DNA of 64,000 nt from an uncultured Prevotellaceae bacterium (GCA_900316975.1 ONFA01000026.1:1-64000), one strand, 5' to 3'; shown: positions 27,814-37,900, counted from the first letter of the stretch. Numbers and translations: made by a program. The notes: a model not told the origin generated them from the sequence alone.

Positions 27814-29330
27814 CGTCGTATAAGTTTTTTTGTTTTTTCTCTTATAAAGTACAATTCTTTTTTATTTAAACCATAAATCATGACAACAAGGAATAATATA
27901 ATCTCACAACTGACAGTTACAGTTATAAATCTTAAGATTTCATGCTCGCCCATATAATAATGAAGCAAAGATGACAATAGTAGTGGCATTATAAATACTG
28001 GCACAAGCCGTAAGTACACCTGAAGCATATAGCTTCTAAACGGCATTTTAATCTTAGGGATTACAAGCACAATTCTTACAAACTGGGCTGCCAATTCGAT
28101 AACAAGATGAACCACATAAACAAGGATAGGTATAGACCACTGCTTTAATGCCATATATGATAAAGGCATTATAAGCAAAAGAAGGGTGCATTCGCACTGT
28201 TGGAATTTCTTTATATTACCTTCTGCTTGATTTACTATTCGCAACGGATTGGCAAGCGACGACCAGACGCTTATGACTAGCACTATTCTACAGAACGACA
28301 CACTATATTCCGGTACTTCCTTTAGCCACAGACTTAAAACAAACGGAGCTTCAATGATAATAGGTAGCCCTAAGGCACATAGCAAGAAAAAAGAAAACTT
28401 AGAGCTAACTATTAACAGCTGTTGGGCATCCTTGTAATTTGCTTGGGCTGTTGACTTCATCAATTGTGGATTGATAGCCATCTGAAAATTGGTGGTAAAA
28501 TTGACCACAGCATTCTGAACCTGAACGGAAACGCCGCGAGCAGCATTTACTGTAGGCCCAAAAAACAAATTCAGAATAATATTAAGGCCTTGAGTAAATC
28601 CGGCAGATACAAAACTTCCATAAGATGCCCATGAAATAAAGGTAAAGATCTCTTTGACAAGCGATTTGTCATATTCAAAACTTACCCTTGTTTCTGAAAA
28701 CTTTCTTATGCAATACACATTATATATTGTGATATCAACGGTTTGAACGACTAAGATTAAAAATGCATAGAATATTAGTCTGTCAAAAGGCGAGATGGCA
28801 ATCAGATAAACTATCAGCAGCTTTGCAAAAGCATCAAAGAGTGATATATAAGCAAATGCTGCCATCCTCTCATGTGCAACTATGGAGGCATAATAAGGTA
28901 CTGAAACAATATTCAGCGCCATGGTCAATATGGAAAACTGATAAACCCATAGTGAAGCATTCATTCGATCCTCTGGGATCGTCATCTTCTCTATAAGGAA
29001 CCACAAACCTATTGTTTCTGCAAGTACTACAACAATAAGTGCCAAAAGTGCATTGATCAAGAGTAAATTTGTGAACACCTTCCGCATGTATTCCTTATCG
29101 TCGCCACTCATGGCTACTGTGATAAAACGAGAGGATGCAGTCCCCATCGTCCCTTGAAGAAAGCCTATCATTACAACAATACCGCCTACTACATTATACA
29201 AGCCATAGTCTACCACTCCCAAAACAGAGAGCAGCACACGACTTGTATATAAGGATACTGTCATCAGTAGCAACATCCTGAAATAGAGGAGGCCAGTATT
29301 CTTGGCAATTCGTTTACCTTCAATTGGCAT
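27810..29330 (-). CDS. wzx: Wzx-type oligosaccharide flippase
   Basis: 506 aa with 12-14 hydrophobic helices of the polysaccharide-transport branch of the MOP superfamily. It starts GKRIAKNTGLLYFRMLLLMT and has the typical LGVVDYGLYNVVGGIVVMIGF segment. It would flip the undecaprenyl-linked repeat unit to the periplasm for the Wzy polymerase encoded next. Confidence 0.92.
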   Translation of the reverse strand: MPIEGKRIAKNTGLLYFRMLLLMTVSLYTSRVLLSVLGVVDYGLYNVVGGIVVMIGFLQGTMGTASSRFITVAMSGDDKEYMRKVFTNLLLINALLALIVVVLAETIGLWFLIEKMTIPEDRMNASLWVYQFSILTMALNIVSVPYYASIVAHERMAAFAYISLFDAFAKLLIVYLIAISPFDRLIFYAFLILVVQTVDITIYNVYCIRKFSETRVSFEYDKSLVKEIFTFISWASYGSFVSAGFTQGLNIILNLFFGPTVNAARGVSVQVQNAVVNFTTNFQMAINPQLMKSTAQANYKDAQQLLIVSSKFSFFLLCALGLPIIIEAPFVLSLWLKEVPEYSVSFCRIVLVISVWSSLANPLRIVNQAEGNIKKFQQCECTLLLLIMPLSYMALKQWSIPILVYVVHLVIELAAQFVRIVLVIPKIKMPFRSYMLQVYLRLVPVFIMPLLLSSLLHYYMGEHEILRFITVTVSCEIILFLVVMIYGLNKKELYFIREKTKKLIRR

Positions 29331-29695
29331 GATATATTATAAATAATTTTCACTGTGGTGATAAAAGATAAAGCCCTGCGGCCATGCCCAATAACACCTT
29401 GGACTGGGCGAATAAAGCTGTTCCCAATTTAGGGGACCGCATATTGCTGTTTACCAAAAACTGCGTCTGACTCTGTATGCCGACAGCAGTATCTACAACT
29501 ACCGCCAAAATATAGCACAGGCTGTATTGTATATTAAGAAACTTTTTGACAACTTTATACACGCGGATGTCGATTACCATCTGTCTATGCGGCAGGAAAG
29601 GAATCGCTACGTAACAATAGCTTAGGGTAATTTCAAACTATCATGGCAAGACCAGAATGACTGCTTACGCGGAAGTACAATCTGCTTCATGTTCG
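29331..29695. other. 365-bp gap between wzy and wzx genes, probable gene relic
   Basis: No intact gene. On the plus strand a stretch open from about 29415 to the stop at 29623 reads like protein (RLTLYADSSIYNYRQNIAQA, VLYIKKLFDNF, HLSMRQERNRYV) but has no start codon and no recognised family. The minus-strand 76-codon frame (29350-29580) looks like its shadow. It may be the remains of a displaced or mobile gene. Confidence 0.4.
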
Positions 29696-31000
29696 CTAGT
29701 TCAGACGAAGCCTATGTCGTTTCTTTTTGGGTGTGTTTCTAGATTCAATTAATTTAAGTGTATAAAGGCATAAGGAAAATATCAGAACTATTTCAAACTG
29801 AAAGACAGAGAAATGACCTGTCTTATTAAAACCAGCAAATGATTGGGAACACATTTGAATATAGTAATATACAATGGGCAAAACTATGACACTTAATCTC
29901 CTCCTTATTATCAACTTCATAACCAAACACATTACCAGTGGAATTACGACTGCCAAAATCTGGCCAAACTCAATATAGAGATCGCCAAAGAATGTTTTGA
30001 AATTTATAACAGGGACACCTGTTATGTCTCCCCAATATCTATAGCTCTCATCAGTTGAATCCCAGGGGGGATTGTCGCCATATACAACTTCTGGGAAGAA
30101 TCTTATTCCCATGGGATGAAACTGCACCTGATTGTACATATTATATCCAAGGTTTGGGAAAGACTCGCCAAAGTATCTAAGTATTGAACTTCCACTATCC
30201 TTGTCACCAACACGTTGGATAGTAATAATCAATGATATGACCAGCATGAGAGACAATGCAATGATAGTATATCTGATAACAAGTCGTTTTACAGACTTTG
30301 AAAATATAGTCCAGAAGAGCGAAGCATAAAAGAAATAACATATCATATCCGCAAATAGTGCTCCTCTTGACCCTTGGCTGATGCTGGAGAACAATGAAGG
30401 TAGCAAACACAAAACCGCTAAATAGCCAGCAAATGATTTCGATAGTTTTTTTGCCCTCAACCCTATAACTGCATAGAGAAGAAGAACTGGAGATGACGCA
30501 CTATAGATGAAAAAGCCATATCCCTTGACGATATATGAAATAAACATACTATCATATTGATACAACGCATCTCCTTCCATATGACGCATCTCATATGCAT
30601 TCCCAAGTCCTCCTACAAGGGACTGAAGGAGCTCCGAGCAAAGCAAGGCAAGATAAAATGTGTAAAAAACTGTCCATCCGACAACAAAAAGATGGAATTT
30701 CTTGCCAAACAGAAAGCCTAAACTCCTATTGTCTATTTGTAGCTGAAGATTTCTTAAGGGAAAGAATAAGATAAAATATACTATAAAACATAATATATAT
30801 GGCTCATAAGACAATTTCGTCGTATTCCTGACGCCAAATGTGTCATAATACACGCCATTAAATACTGTAAGTATTCCCAAGAATGCTATGCAGGTAATCA
30901 TAAGCACTAATATGAAGTAGATATTAATAGCACCAAACTTCTTATAAGCGTATCTCGCCCACAGCATATAGGCTAGGAAATTTACAAACAGGACATCCAT
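29696..31000 (-). CDS. wzy: Wzy-type O-antigen/capsule polymerase
   Basis: 434 aa, about 11-12 hydrophobic helices, with a large central loop (about residues 255-330, SGSSILRYFGESFPNLGYNM then FFPEVVYGDNPPW). It matches the oligosaccharide repeat-unit polymerase type in topology and place, next to Wzx and among glycosyltransferase genes. Sequence divergence is normal for Wzy, so the call rests on topology and context. Confidence 0.83.
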   Translation of the reverse strand: MDVLFVNFLAYMLWARYAYKKFGAINIYFILVLMITCIAFLGILTVFNGVYYDTFGVRNTTKLSYEPYILCFIVYFILFFPLRNLQLQIDNRSLGFLFGKKFHLFVVGWTVFYTFYLALLCSELLQSLVGGLGNAYEMRHMEGDALYQYDSMFISYIVKGYGFFIYSASSPVLLLYAVIGLRAKKLSKSFAGYLAVLCLLPSLFSSISQGSRGALFADMICYFFYASLFWTIFSKSVKRLVIRYTIIALSLMLVISLIITIQRVGDKDSGSSILRYFGESFPNLGYNMYNQVQFHPMGIRFFPEVVYGDNPPWDSTDESYRYWGDITGVPVINFKTFFGDLYIEFGQILAVVIPLVMCLVMKLIIRRRLSVIVLPIVYYYIQMCSQSFAGFNKTGHFSVFQFEIVLIFSLCLYTLKLIESRNTPKKKRHRLRLN

Positions 31001-31025
31001 GCTTTAAATATGGATATAAATAAGT

Positions 31026-31703
31026 TTATTTGAGATTAAGAAAATCTTCTCTAACGATGCCCGTTTTCAGCATCTTATTGGGGCTGCCTCCAAACAGCGT
31101 ATAGGGAGTGATGTTATTCTTAAATATGACAGCACCGTATGGTATGATAGTATGATGACAAAGTGACACGCCCTTGGTTATTGTGGAATGAGAACTCAAC
31201 CAGCAGCAATGCTCCAAAGTTATTGGTTTTGCGGGATTTGATTTTTCACCATCACTACAGTTTAATATGTGATGACCATCCCAATCTAACAGGGAACAGT
31301 TCCACCCAAAAGAACTGTTATCACCGATGGAAATAACCGTATTAGAACTAATAATTGTATTAGCATTCATGAAGGTGTTCCTCCCTATTTCAATTATTCC
31401 ATCTTTTGACACCCAAAACCGGAAACCCGCACATATAAGAGACGTTCCTCTGAAAATTAATTTGCCCTCCCCCAGTATGTGTGAATTATAGTCTGCAAGA
31501 GAGTATGTGCCACGATTCACACCTAGACTTATCATGGCTCTTTTAATGGGATCCTGTATGACTATTTCACCCTTGAACCTCTTATAGTTAACCCCTCGTC
31601 CAATGAGAATAGGTATAACTATAGCTTGCCTTGCTGGTAAATGCTGAAGGCAGAACCACATAGACCTTACATACAAAATTATTTTCAACAAAAACGATTG
31701 CAT
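31026..31703 (-). CDS. Left-handed beta-helix acyltransferase
   Basis: 225 aa. Hexapeptide-repeat rungs run from about residue 80 to 210 (IIEIGRNTFMNANTIISSNT, VISIGDNSSFGWNC, STITKGVSLCHHTIIPYGAV). The end GGSPNKMLK is usual for maltose-/WcaF-type O-acetyltransferases. It would acetylate a sugar of the repeat unit, using acetyl-CoA in the cytosol. Confidence 0.85.
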   Translation of the reverse strand: MQSFLLKIILYVRSMWFCLQHLPARQAIVIPILIGRGVNYKRFKGEIVIQDPIKRAMISLGVNRGTYSLADYNSHILGEGKLIFRGTSLICAGFRFWVSKDGIIEIGRNTFMNANTIISSNTVISIGDNSSFGWNCSLLDWDGHHILNCSDGEKSNPAKPITLEHCCWLSSHSTITKGVSLCHHTIIPYGAVIFKNNITPYTLFGGSPNKMLKTGIVREDFLNLK

Positions 31704-31745
31704 CTCTGATAATAATATAACGACGTTTTCTGAATAATAAATCCG

Positions 31746-32930
31746 CTATTTTGATGAATACATCTGAGCATAATACTTCTGATAGTCACCGGAGGTCACG
31801 TTGTCGAGCCACTCCTGATTATCGAGATACCAGCGGACGGTCTTCTCGATACCCTCCTCGAACTGCAAACTGGGCTCCCATCCAAGTTCTTTCTGCAGCT
31901 TCGTGGAGTCGATGGCATAGCGGAGATCGTGGCCTGCACGGTCTGTGACGAAGGTGATGAGATCCATGTCCTCGCCTTCCTTACGCCCCAAAAGACGGTC
32001 GACAGTCTTGATAACCACCTTGATGATGTCGATATTCTTCCACTCGTTGAAGCCACCAATATTATAGGTGTCGGCAATCTTACCCTTATGGAAAATGAGG
32101 TCAATGGCACGGGCATGATCTTCAACGAAAAGCCAGTCACGGACATTCTCACCCTTGCCATATACTGGCAACGGCTTGCGATGGCGGATGTTATTAATGA
32201 ACAACGGGATCAGTTTCTCTGGGAACTGATAAGGACCATAGTTGTTCGAACAGTTTGTCACAACCACGGGCATACCATAAGTATCATGGTAGGCACGGAC
32301 GAAGTGATCAGAAGAAGCCTTCGCAGCTGAATAAGGTGAATGCGGGTTGTACTTCGTGGTCTCCAGGAAGAATTTGTCACCGTAAGCCAGATGATGCTCT
32401 GCACTCGAGGCTGTGGTGGTAAACGGCGGCTCGATGCCCTCGGGATGCGTTAGTTCCAGCGCACCGTACACCTCGTCGGTCGAGATATGATAGAAGCGGC
32501 AAGGAACATTGACCATTGACGATTGACCATTAACCATTTCTTCATGGGGAACATGCCAAGGTGTAGGCTGAGACTCCCAATAGAGCTTCGCGGCCTGCAA
32601 AAGAGACAGCGTACCCATCACATTCGTCTTGGCAAAGGTGAAGGGATCCTTGATGCTTCTATCCACATGCGATTCTGCAGCGAGATGGATAATACCATCG
32701 ACCTTCTTGTCCTGCATCAGTTTGTAGAAGGCATCGAAATCGCAGATGTCCATCTTCACAAACTCATAGTTGGGTTTGTCCTCAATGTCCTTCAGATTAG
32801 CCAGATTGCCGGCATACGTTAACTTGTCGAGGTTGATGATGTGGTAATCGGGATACTTGTTCACGAAAAGGCGCACCACATGGCTCCCAATAAAGCCAGC
32901 GCCACCAGTAATTACGATATTACGTTTCAT
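31746..32930 (-). CDS. rfbB: dTDP-glucose 4,6-dehydratase
   Basis: Second step of dTDP-L-rhamnose synthesis. 394 aa with the NAD-binding ITGGAGFIGSHVVRLF at 6-21, HISTDEVYGAL, and the catalytic YxxxK in YSAAKASSDH. It is longer than most RfbB because of a segment of about 20 residues before HISTDEVYG (HEEMVNGQSSMVNVPCRF). This is coded by CAATGGT-type repeat words at 32506-32537, apparently an intergenic repeat that entered the gene in frame. Active-site motifs are intact. Confidence 0.95.
   Translation of the reverse strand: MKRNIVITGGAGFIGSHVVRLFVNKYPDYHIINLDKLTYAGNLANLKDIEDKPNYEFVKMDICDFDAFYKLMQDKKVDGIIHLAAESHVDRSIKDPFTFAKTNVMGTLSLLQAAKLYWESQPTPWHVPHEEMVNGQSSMVNVPCRFYHISTDEVYGALELTHPEGIEPPFTTTASSAEHHLAYGDKFFLETTKYNPHSPYSAAKASSDHFVRAYHDTYGMPVVVTNCSNNYGPYQFPEKLIPLFINNIRHRKPLPVYGKGENVRDWLFVEDHARAIDLIFHKGKIADTYNIGGFNEWKNIDIIKVVIKTVDRLLGRKEGEDMDLITFVTDRAGHDLRYAIDSTKLQKELGWEPSLQFEEGIEKTVRWYLDNQEWLDNVTSGDYQKYYAQMYSSK
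32506..32537. repeat. Simple-word (GACCATT) array inside rfbB
   Basis: ACATTGACCATTGACGATTG followed by ACCATTAACCAT: about four copies of a heptamer-like word, in frame inside rfbB. Similar words occur between genes elsewhere in the window. Confidence 0.75.
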
Positions 32931-33017
32931 TATTCACCTAATTAATGTCACACAGATATACACAGAAGACACAGAATCATTCTAGTCCCGCAGAAAGCAC
33001 AGAAATGATAGAAATTA

Positions 33018-33911
33018 TTATGCCAACAGATTGGCTATGCATTTACGAAGAGAATCAGTCCAATAAGGAATGGTGAGGCCAAAGGCTTCCTTGACTTTGG
33101 TCTTATCGAGGACAGAGAAGGCTGGACGCTTAACAGGAGAGGGGAACTCATCACTGTGACAAGGCTGAATATCACATGAGGTATTGCCTGCAATCTCTGC
33201 AATCATTTTCGTGAAGTCATACCAGGAACAAACACCTTCATTGCTATAGTGATAAATACCTGTGTTACCCTCATACTTGCGATTCTCTATGATGTCAAAG
33301 ATTGTTTTTGCCAAGTCAAAAGCATAAGTAGGAGTACCCACCTGGTCAAAGACCACTTTCAATTGTGGTTTAGATGACGTCAGGTTCATCATCGTCTTGA
33401 CAAAGTTCTTGCCAAACTCAGAGTAGAGCCAGGCTGTACGGAAAATGAGATAATCAACTCCGCTATTCTGGATATTCTGCTCTCCATGAAGTTTTGTCAG
33501 ACCATAGACTCCTGTAGGCGTACCTTTCTGATCTTCTTTGCAAGGAGTGTTATAAGGATCTCCGCCAAAGACATAGTCTGTACTGATATGAACCAACAGA
33601 CCATTAACTTCCTTCATGGCAATAGCCAAGCTCTCAGGGGCTTTGGCATTGAGCAATTCTACAAGGTCATATTTATCTGGATCTTCTGCTGCATCCACGT
33701 TAGTCCATGCAGCACAGTTTACAATAACCTTAACATCGTTCTCTTTGACGATGCTTCGAACAGCATCAAGATTGGTAATATCAAGGATAGTCGTTTCCTG
33801 ACCTCCAACCTCCACTACATCGGTAAAGATATATTTATCTTTGGAGTCTTTTGCCACAATTCGCATTTCGTTGCCAAGTTGGCCGTTTGCTCCTGTTACG
33901 AGTATATTCAT
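33018..33911 (-). CDS. rfbD: dTDP-4-dehydrorhamnose reductase
   Basis: Final step of dTDP-L-rhamnose synthesis. 297 aa Rossmann enzyme: NILVTGANGQLGNEMR at 2-17, HISTDYVFGG, and YGLTKLHGE with the catalytic YxxxK. Part of the rmlC-A-D-B set, in the order usual for Bacteroidales loci. Confidence 0.95.
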   Translation of the reverse strand: MNILVTGANGQLGNEMRIVAKDSKDKYIFTDVVEVGGQETTILDITNLDAVRSIVKENDVKVIVNCAAWTNVDAAEDPDKYDLVELLNAKAPESLAIAMKEVNGLLVHISTDYVFGGDPYNTPCKEDQKGTPTGVYGLTKLHGEQNIQNSGVDYLIFRTAWLYSEFGKNFVKTMMNLTSSKPQLKVVFDQVGTPTYAFDLAKTIFDIIENRKYEGNTGIYHYSNEGVCSWYDFTKMIAEIAGNTSCDIQPCHSDEFPSPVKRPAFSVLDKTKVKEAFGLTIPYWTDSLRKCIANLLA

Positions 33912-33982
33912 TTCTTTTCTTTTTTGACACGAATTGCTCGAATTGAATGAATTATTCGTGAGATTAGTGAGATTTGTGTTCG

Positions 33983-34894
33983 TTAAAACTCGTCAATCTT
34001 ACCCACACCGTTCTTCTCGAAATCATCAGCCATCTTTAGCAGGTATTGCCCATACTGATTCTTCAGCATGGGCTGAGCCAGCTCACGCATTTTTTCTGGA
34101 GTTATCCATCCTTTGCGCAGAGCGATTCCTTCCAAACAGGCAACTTTCAGTCCCTGACGTTTCTCGATGACCTCAATATAAGTCGATGCTTCAGCAAGGC
34201 TATCATGAGTACCTGTATCTAACCAAGCAAAACCACGTCCCAAAGTCTGAACCTTCAGTTCTTCGTCTTCTAAGAACCTTTGGTTGACTGTTGTTATTTC
34301 CAGTTCACCTCGATCAGAAGGTTTGATGTTCTTTGCCACATCAACTACTTTGTTGGGGTAAAAGTAAAGACCTACAACTGCATAGTTGCTTTTGGGTTTA
34401 GCAGGTTTCTCCTCTATACTGAGACAGTTACCATCCTTATCAAACTCAGCCACACCATACCGCTCTGGGTCGTTCACCCAATAGCCAAAAACAGTAGCTT
34501 TCTTATCTTCCTCTGCTGTACGCACAGCATCCCTAAGCATCTGGCTAAAGCCAGCACCATGGAAGATATTATCGCCAAGGACAAGACAAGCAGAGTCATT
34601 ACCAATAAATTTCTCGCCAATGATAAATGCCTGAGCAAGACCATCTGGTGAGGGCTGCTCTGCATATTCGAAGTTTACTCCATAGTTGCTGCCATCGCCC
34701 AACAAGCGTTTGAATCCAGGAAGGTCATCAGGAGTAGAGATAATTAGAATATCCCTGATACCAGCAAGCATTAACACTGAGATTGGGTAATACACCATCG
34801 GTTTGTCGAAAATAGGAATCAACTGCTTGGAGATTCCCTTGGTGATAGGGTACAACCTGGTACCACTGCCACCGGCTAAAACTATACCTTTCAT
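33983..34894 (-). CDS. rfbA: Glucose-1-phosphate thymidylyltransferase
   Basis: First step of dTDP-rhamnose synthesis, joining dTTP and glucose-1-phosphate. 303 aa with [16 protein letters not shown] at 3-18, [22 protein letters not shown] (metal-binding Asp) and [20 protein letters not shown]. Typical RmlA length. Confidence 0.96.
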   Translation of the reverse strand: MKGIVLAGGSGTRLYPITKGISKQLIPIFDKPMVYYPISVLMLAGIRDILIISTPDDLPGFKRLLGDGSNYGVNFEYAEQPSPDGLAQAFIIGEKFIGNDSACLVLGDNIFHGAGFSQMLRDAVRTAEEDKKATVFGYWVNDPERYGVAEFDKDGNCLSIEEKPAKPKSNYAVVGLYFYPNKVVDVAKNIKPSDRGELEITTVNQRFLEDEELKVQTLGRGFAWLDTGTHDSLAEASTYIEVIEKRQGLKVACLEGIALRKGWITPEKMRELAQPMLKNQYGQYLLKMADDFEKNGVGKIDEF

Positions 34895-34927
34895 ACAAAT
34901 TGAAAGTTGAGAGTTGAAAATTGAAAG

Positions 34928-35494
34928 TTAATATAAACTGACTTTGATGTCAAATGGGCTGTCGAAGTCCTTCAAAAGTGGATGTTTGGTATCTTTATCG
35001 CTCAGAATAGCTTTATCTTTAATGCACCAGTCAATGCCTAACGAGTCATCAAGGATACTGATACCTCCATCAGCCTCCGGATGATAGAACTCGTCACACT
35101 TGTATTGGAATACTGCCGTCTCAGAAAGTACAGCAAAGCCATGCGCAAATCCCTTGGGGATGAAGAACTGCCGATGGTTGTCCTCCGTCAGTTCTACAGC
35201 CACATGCTTCCCGTATGTAGGGCTACCCTTACGAATATCCACTGCCACATCCAGCACTGCACCCTTCACGCAGCGAACCAATTTACTCTGAGTGAATGGA
35301 GGTCGCTGGAAATGCAAACCTCGCATAACGCCATACGAGGACTTACTTTCATTGTCTTGTACAAAATTTACCCTCCCCACTTTCTCTTCAAATTCACGCT
35401 GGGAGAATGATTCAAAAAAATAACCACGTGAATCCTCAAATATGCGCGGTTCAATAATCACCACACCTTCGATAGCAGTCTTTATTACTTCCAT
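34928..35494 (-). CDS. rfbC: dTDP-4-dehydrorhamnose 3,5-epimerase
   Basis: Third step of dTDP-rhamnose synthesis. 188 aa cupin: EPRIFEDSRGYFFESFSQRE, FVQDNESKSSYGVMRGLHFQ (catalytic His in RGLHFQ), VDIRKGSPTYGK, FIPKGFAHGF and YKCDEFYHPE. First of the four rhamnose genes in transcript order. Confidence 0.95.
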   Translation of the reverse strand: MEVIKTAIEGVVIIEPRIFEDSRGYFFESFSQREFEEKVGRVNFVQDNESKSSYGVMRGLHFQRPPFTQSKLVRCVKGAVLDVAVDIRKGSPTYGKHVAVELTEDNHRQFFIPKGFAHGFAVLSETAVFQYKCDEFYHPEADGGISILDDSLGIDWCIKDKAILSDKDTKHPLLKDFDSPFDIKVSLY

Positions 35495-35960
35495 ATAATT
35501 TCTCTTTTGCTACACTTCTTGATTCGGGATCTCTAAGCGTCTCTTTAATGGAATATAGCTGTGAAGACAGGTCTGTCAGACTATTATCCATGTCGGCTAA
35601 CAGTTCGCGGGCTACATGACGAAGCCTTGACATATAATTTGCAGGCAACTCCCATAGAGAATAATATACTGATGTAAAAAGCCGCGGACTTGCACCTATA
35701 GAAAAGTTGCATAAGAAACAGATGTAGTATCGTTGGCAATAAACTTAATGAGGAATTAGGAATGAGGAATTCCGATTTTTCGTTCATTCACTATACCCTT
35801 TATTTCTATTTAGAAGTGGGATTGGTGGTCACACTATTGAACCGAAGAATGAGAGATGTGACCACCGCACCCCCTTAAGTTAATTGATAGTTGACAGTTG
35901 ACAATTGACAGTTGATTTTAACCTTAACCCAAACGCTAAACTTTGTGGGGGAGAGTTTTT
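35495..35960. other. Spacer between the LRR gene and rfbC
   Basis: No confident gene. A minus-strand open stretch of 65 codons (35451-35648, starting MPANYMSRLRHVARELLADM) overlaps the rfbC start. It is helical in character and could be a gene remnant, but no family is recognised. The rest holds GAATTAGGAATGAGGAATT words (35753-35775) and GTTGACAGTTGACAATTGAC words (35888-35915). Confidence 0.45.
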
Positions 35961-36569
35961 CTATTCTTCGAAGATGGAGTCAGGGAGGTGCATCTTCTGA
36001 GAGAACCCCGCTGTTTTGCCTCTGGGCACTTTGACTTTTTGAAGGTTAATACAACCTTTGAAGGCATCTTTCTCGATTGTCACATCTTCACAACCTTCAG
36101 GAAAAACAATCTCCATCAGACTCCTGCAATGGGCAAAGGCATCCTCACCGATATACTTGATAGAGGGTGAAAAAACAACCTTCTGAATCCTGGTGACGGC
36201 AAAGTAACCTGTGGTGGTCCCAAGAGTTTGGCCACAGATGACTACCGCATCTGGCAAGGTAATGGTACCTGCCAGTGTAAAGCCAGAGGTGTTATATATT
36301 GCAGGGAAGCCCTGAATACCCTTGTAATCTTGGCTGGCAGTACGTTCAAAGATGAAGTCCTTCTCGTCAAATTCCACCACCTTGAATCCATTCACCTTTT
36401 TAGTAGGCTTCTCATACTTGTATTGCTTAGGCATATGGTATTCATCGAACACCACTCCATCTGCCTTCACCTTCCCCTTATCATTCACAGACAAATTGAG
36501 ATAAGCATGCTGGGCAAAGAGAGGGGTGAAAGAGAGTAGGAAGAAAAATATGTATATAAATCTTTTCAT
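35961..36569 (-). CDS. Secreted BspA-type leucine-rich-repeat protein
   Basis: 202 aa from the chosen start (MKRFIYIFFFLLSFTPLFAQ, a clear signal peptide); an upstream ATG at 36611 would add 14 unlikely residues. The C-terminal half has LRR_5 repeats: VFSPSIKYIGEDAFAHCRSL, then MEIVFPEGCEDV, KDAFKGCINLQKVKVP. BspA-type repeats mediate adhesion in Bacteroidetes. Its place inside the locus, between an accessory block and the rhamnose genes, is unusual for a core polysaccharide function. Confidence 0.75.
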   Translation of the reverse strand: MKRFIYIFFFLLSFTPLFAQHAYLNLSVNDKGKVKADGVVFDEYHMPKQYKYEKPTKKVNGFKVVEFDEKDFIFERTASQDYKGIQGFPAIYNTSGFTLAGTITLPDAVVICGQTLGTTTGYFAVTRIQKVVFSPSIKYIGEDAFAHCRSLMEIVFPEGCEDVTIEKDAFKGCINLQKVKVPRGKTAGFSQKMHLPDSIFEE

Positions 36570-36639
36570 GTTCAGTAGTTTAGAGGGGAGCCGAAGGGAG
36601 ACAACAGACAATGGACTACGAAAGGAGGGTTTAGGGTTT

Positions 36640-36674
<35 letters not shown>

Positions 36675-36678
36675 GAGA

Positions 36679-36725
36679 GAGGACAGCAGGGTAAACCTGC
36701 TGGCGCAGGGGGGAAGGAGGGAGAT
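36679..36725. repeat. REP-like palindromic unit (single)
   Basis: CAGCAGG (36684-36690) and CCTGCTG (36696-36702) form a 7-bp stem, followed by GCGCAGGGGGGAAGGAGG. Same element as the 42.2-42.9 kb array. GGGTTGAGGGTTGAG words lie before it. Confidence 0.85.
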
Positions 36726-36743
36726 GAGGAGGGTTGAGGGTTA

Positions 36744-37736
36744 TTACTTTCTGAAAGAAGTCAACTGACGTAGATATTTGACCATTGACTCGATTTGTGA
36801 TTTCTTGGCTGCATTGATCCCCTCGGGACGGAAATGCATGATTTCATTACGTATATTCCTAATGGCATCAAGATTCTGGATAAAGGTTTTACGTTCTGCC
36901 GCTATGGACAACTTTTCCCATTGCTCCTCACAACCAAATACTATAATGTAATCTCCAAAAGTCAAATCATCTATGGATGTTATTTCCTTGTCTTCCCTTT
37001 GGCAAAGTTTTCTTAGGTCCTCCAAAAGGATTTTGTCACGCATCAGATTGCGAAGATGGCATTCTAACTCGTTCATCAGGACAAATGGTTCTGTTTCGGC
37101 AATGAATTGAGATGTGATGTCATTCACTGTGACGATTCCAAACAAGGATTTGTCTTTTGCTATCACTACTGCAAAATCATGTTTCTGAACCACCTCCACT
37201 GCATGTATCAACGGAGTGTCGGGCGAAAGGACTGCCACATTTGTATTAACGTAATCCTTCACCATGTCAGAGTTCACACCGTTTATTTTCGCACAAGCAA
37301 TGGTTTCCCATGAGATGTAGCCGATAAGGCCTCGGACGCCATTGTTGGTGACGGGCAACTGAGAAAAGCCATTGACCTGCATCAGGGTTGTTGCTTCTAA
37401 AAGCGATGCACTGTTATCAACATATGTTGGAATGTTGGTGGCAGATTCCAACACATTGATTCTTCTGATAGGGTCAGCCGGGATGTTGGTGGTTGCAATG
37501 GGCTTGTGCATAAGCGTTATCGTATCGTCAATCCACACTTCATTGTAATGCGGTTCGACCATCAAGGAATTGTCTGCCAAGAATTTGTCAACATACCAAC
37601 AGTTACCAGAAGTTCTCCTTTCAAAATTAAAGGCTTTGAACAACTGACGTCCTGTTATTTTACGAGGTTGCTTATCTCGCTTTATCTGTTCTACTATCTC
37701 AAAAAGATTCACTGCCATAGTTTTTTGATAAATCAT
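36744..37736 (-). CDS. CBS-domain protein with C-terminal HEPN-like domain
   Basis: 330 aa. A small N-terminal region (EQIKRDKQPRKITGRQLFKA) is followed by two CBS repeats at about 85-215 (TNIPTYVDNSASLLEATTLM, GFSQLPVTNNGVRGLIGYIS; AVLSPDTPLIHAVEVVQK, VIAKDKSLFGIVTVND), a pair that usually binds adenine nucleotides. The C-terminal part (about 225-330) is Swt1-HEPN-like and keeps the RNxxxH motif of HEPN ribonucleases in IRNEIMHF (Arg296, Asn297, His301). A nucleotide-sensing RNase used in stress or defence is the inferred role. The start may be Met7. Confidence 0.72.
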   Translation of the reverse strand: MIYQKTMAVNLFEIVEQIKRDKQPRKITGRQLFKAFNFERRTSGNCWYVDKFLADNSLMVEPHYNEVWIDDTITLMHKPIATTNIPADPIRRINVLESATNIPTYVDNSASLLEATTLMQVNGFSQLPVTNNGVRGLIGYISWETIACAKINGVNSDMVKDYVNTNVAVLSPDTPLIHAVEVVQKHDFAVVIAKDKSLFGIVTVNDITSQFIAETEPFVLMNELECHLRNLMRDKILLEDLRKLCQREDKEITSIDDLTFGDYIIVFGCEEQWEKLSIAAERKTFIQNLDAIRNIRNEIMHFRPEGINAAKKSQIESMVKYLRQLTSFRK

Positions 37737-37739
37737 TAC

Positions 37740-37900
37740 GTCTAAAAGACGAACTGAACAGAGGAATAGGCTAACGTCCTAAACTTGATGCCAAACGGCA
37801 TCTGAGACCAGTGGGGCTGGTCTCTTCTGAGGTTTTGCAATAAGTTGTTGGATTGTTTACTTGTTTTGTTTCTCCAAAGACTTGCTGATCATCTATTGAC
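37740..37900. repeat. Two adjacent hairpins downstream of the 146-aa gene
   Basis: GATGCC/GGCATC (about 37788-37803) and GAGACCAG/CTGGTCTC (about 37806-37826) are perfect short hairpins side by side. On the minus strand no U-run follows, so termination is possible but not clear. Confidence 0.5.

Noticed and set aside
29350..29580. 76-codon minus-strand ORF next to wzx
   Set aside because: No recognisable domain, and the opposite strand reads more like a decayed protein; treated as a relic region.
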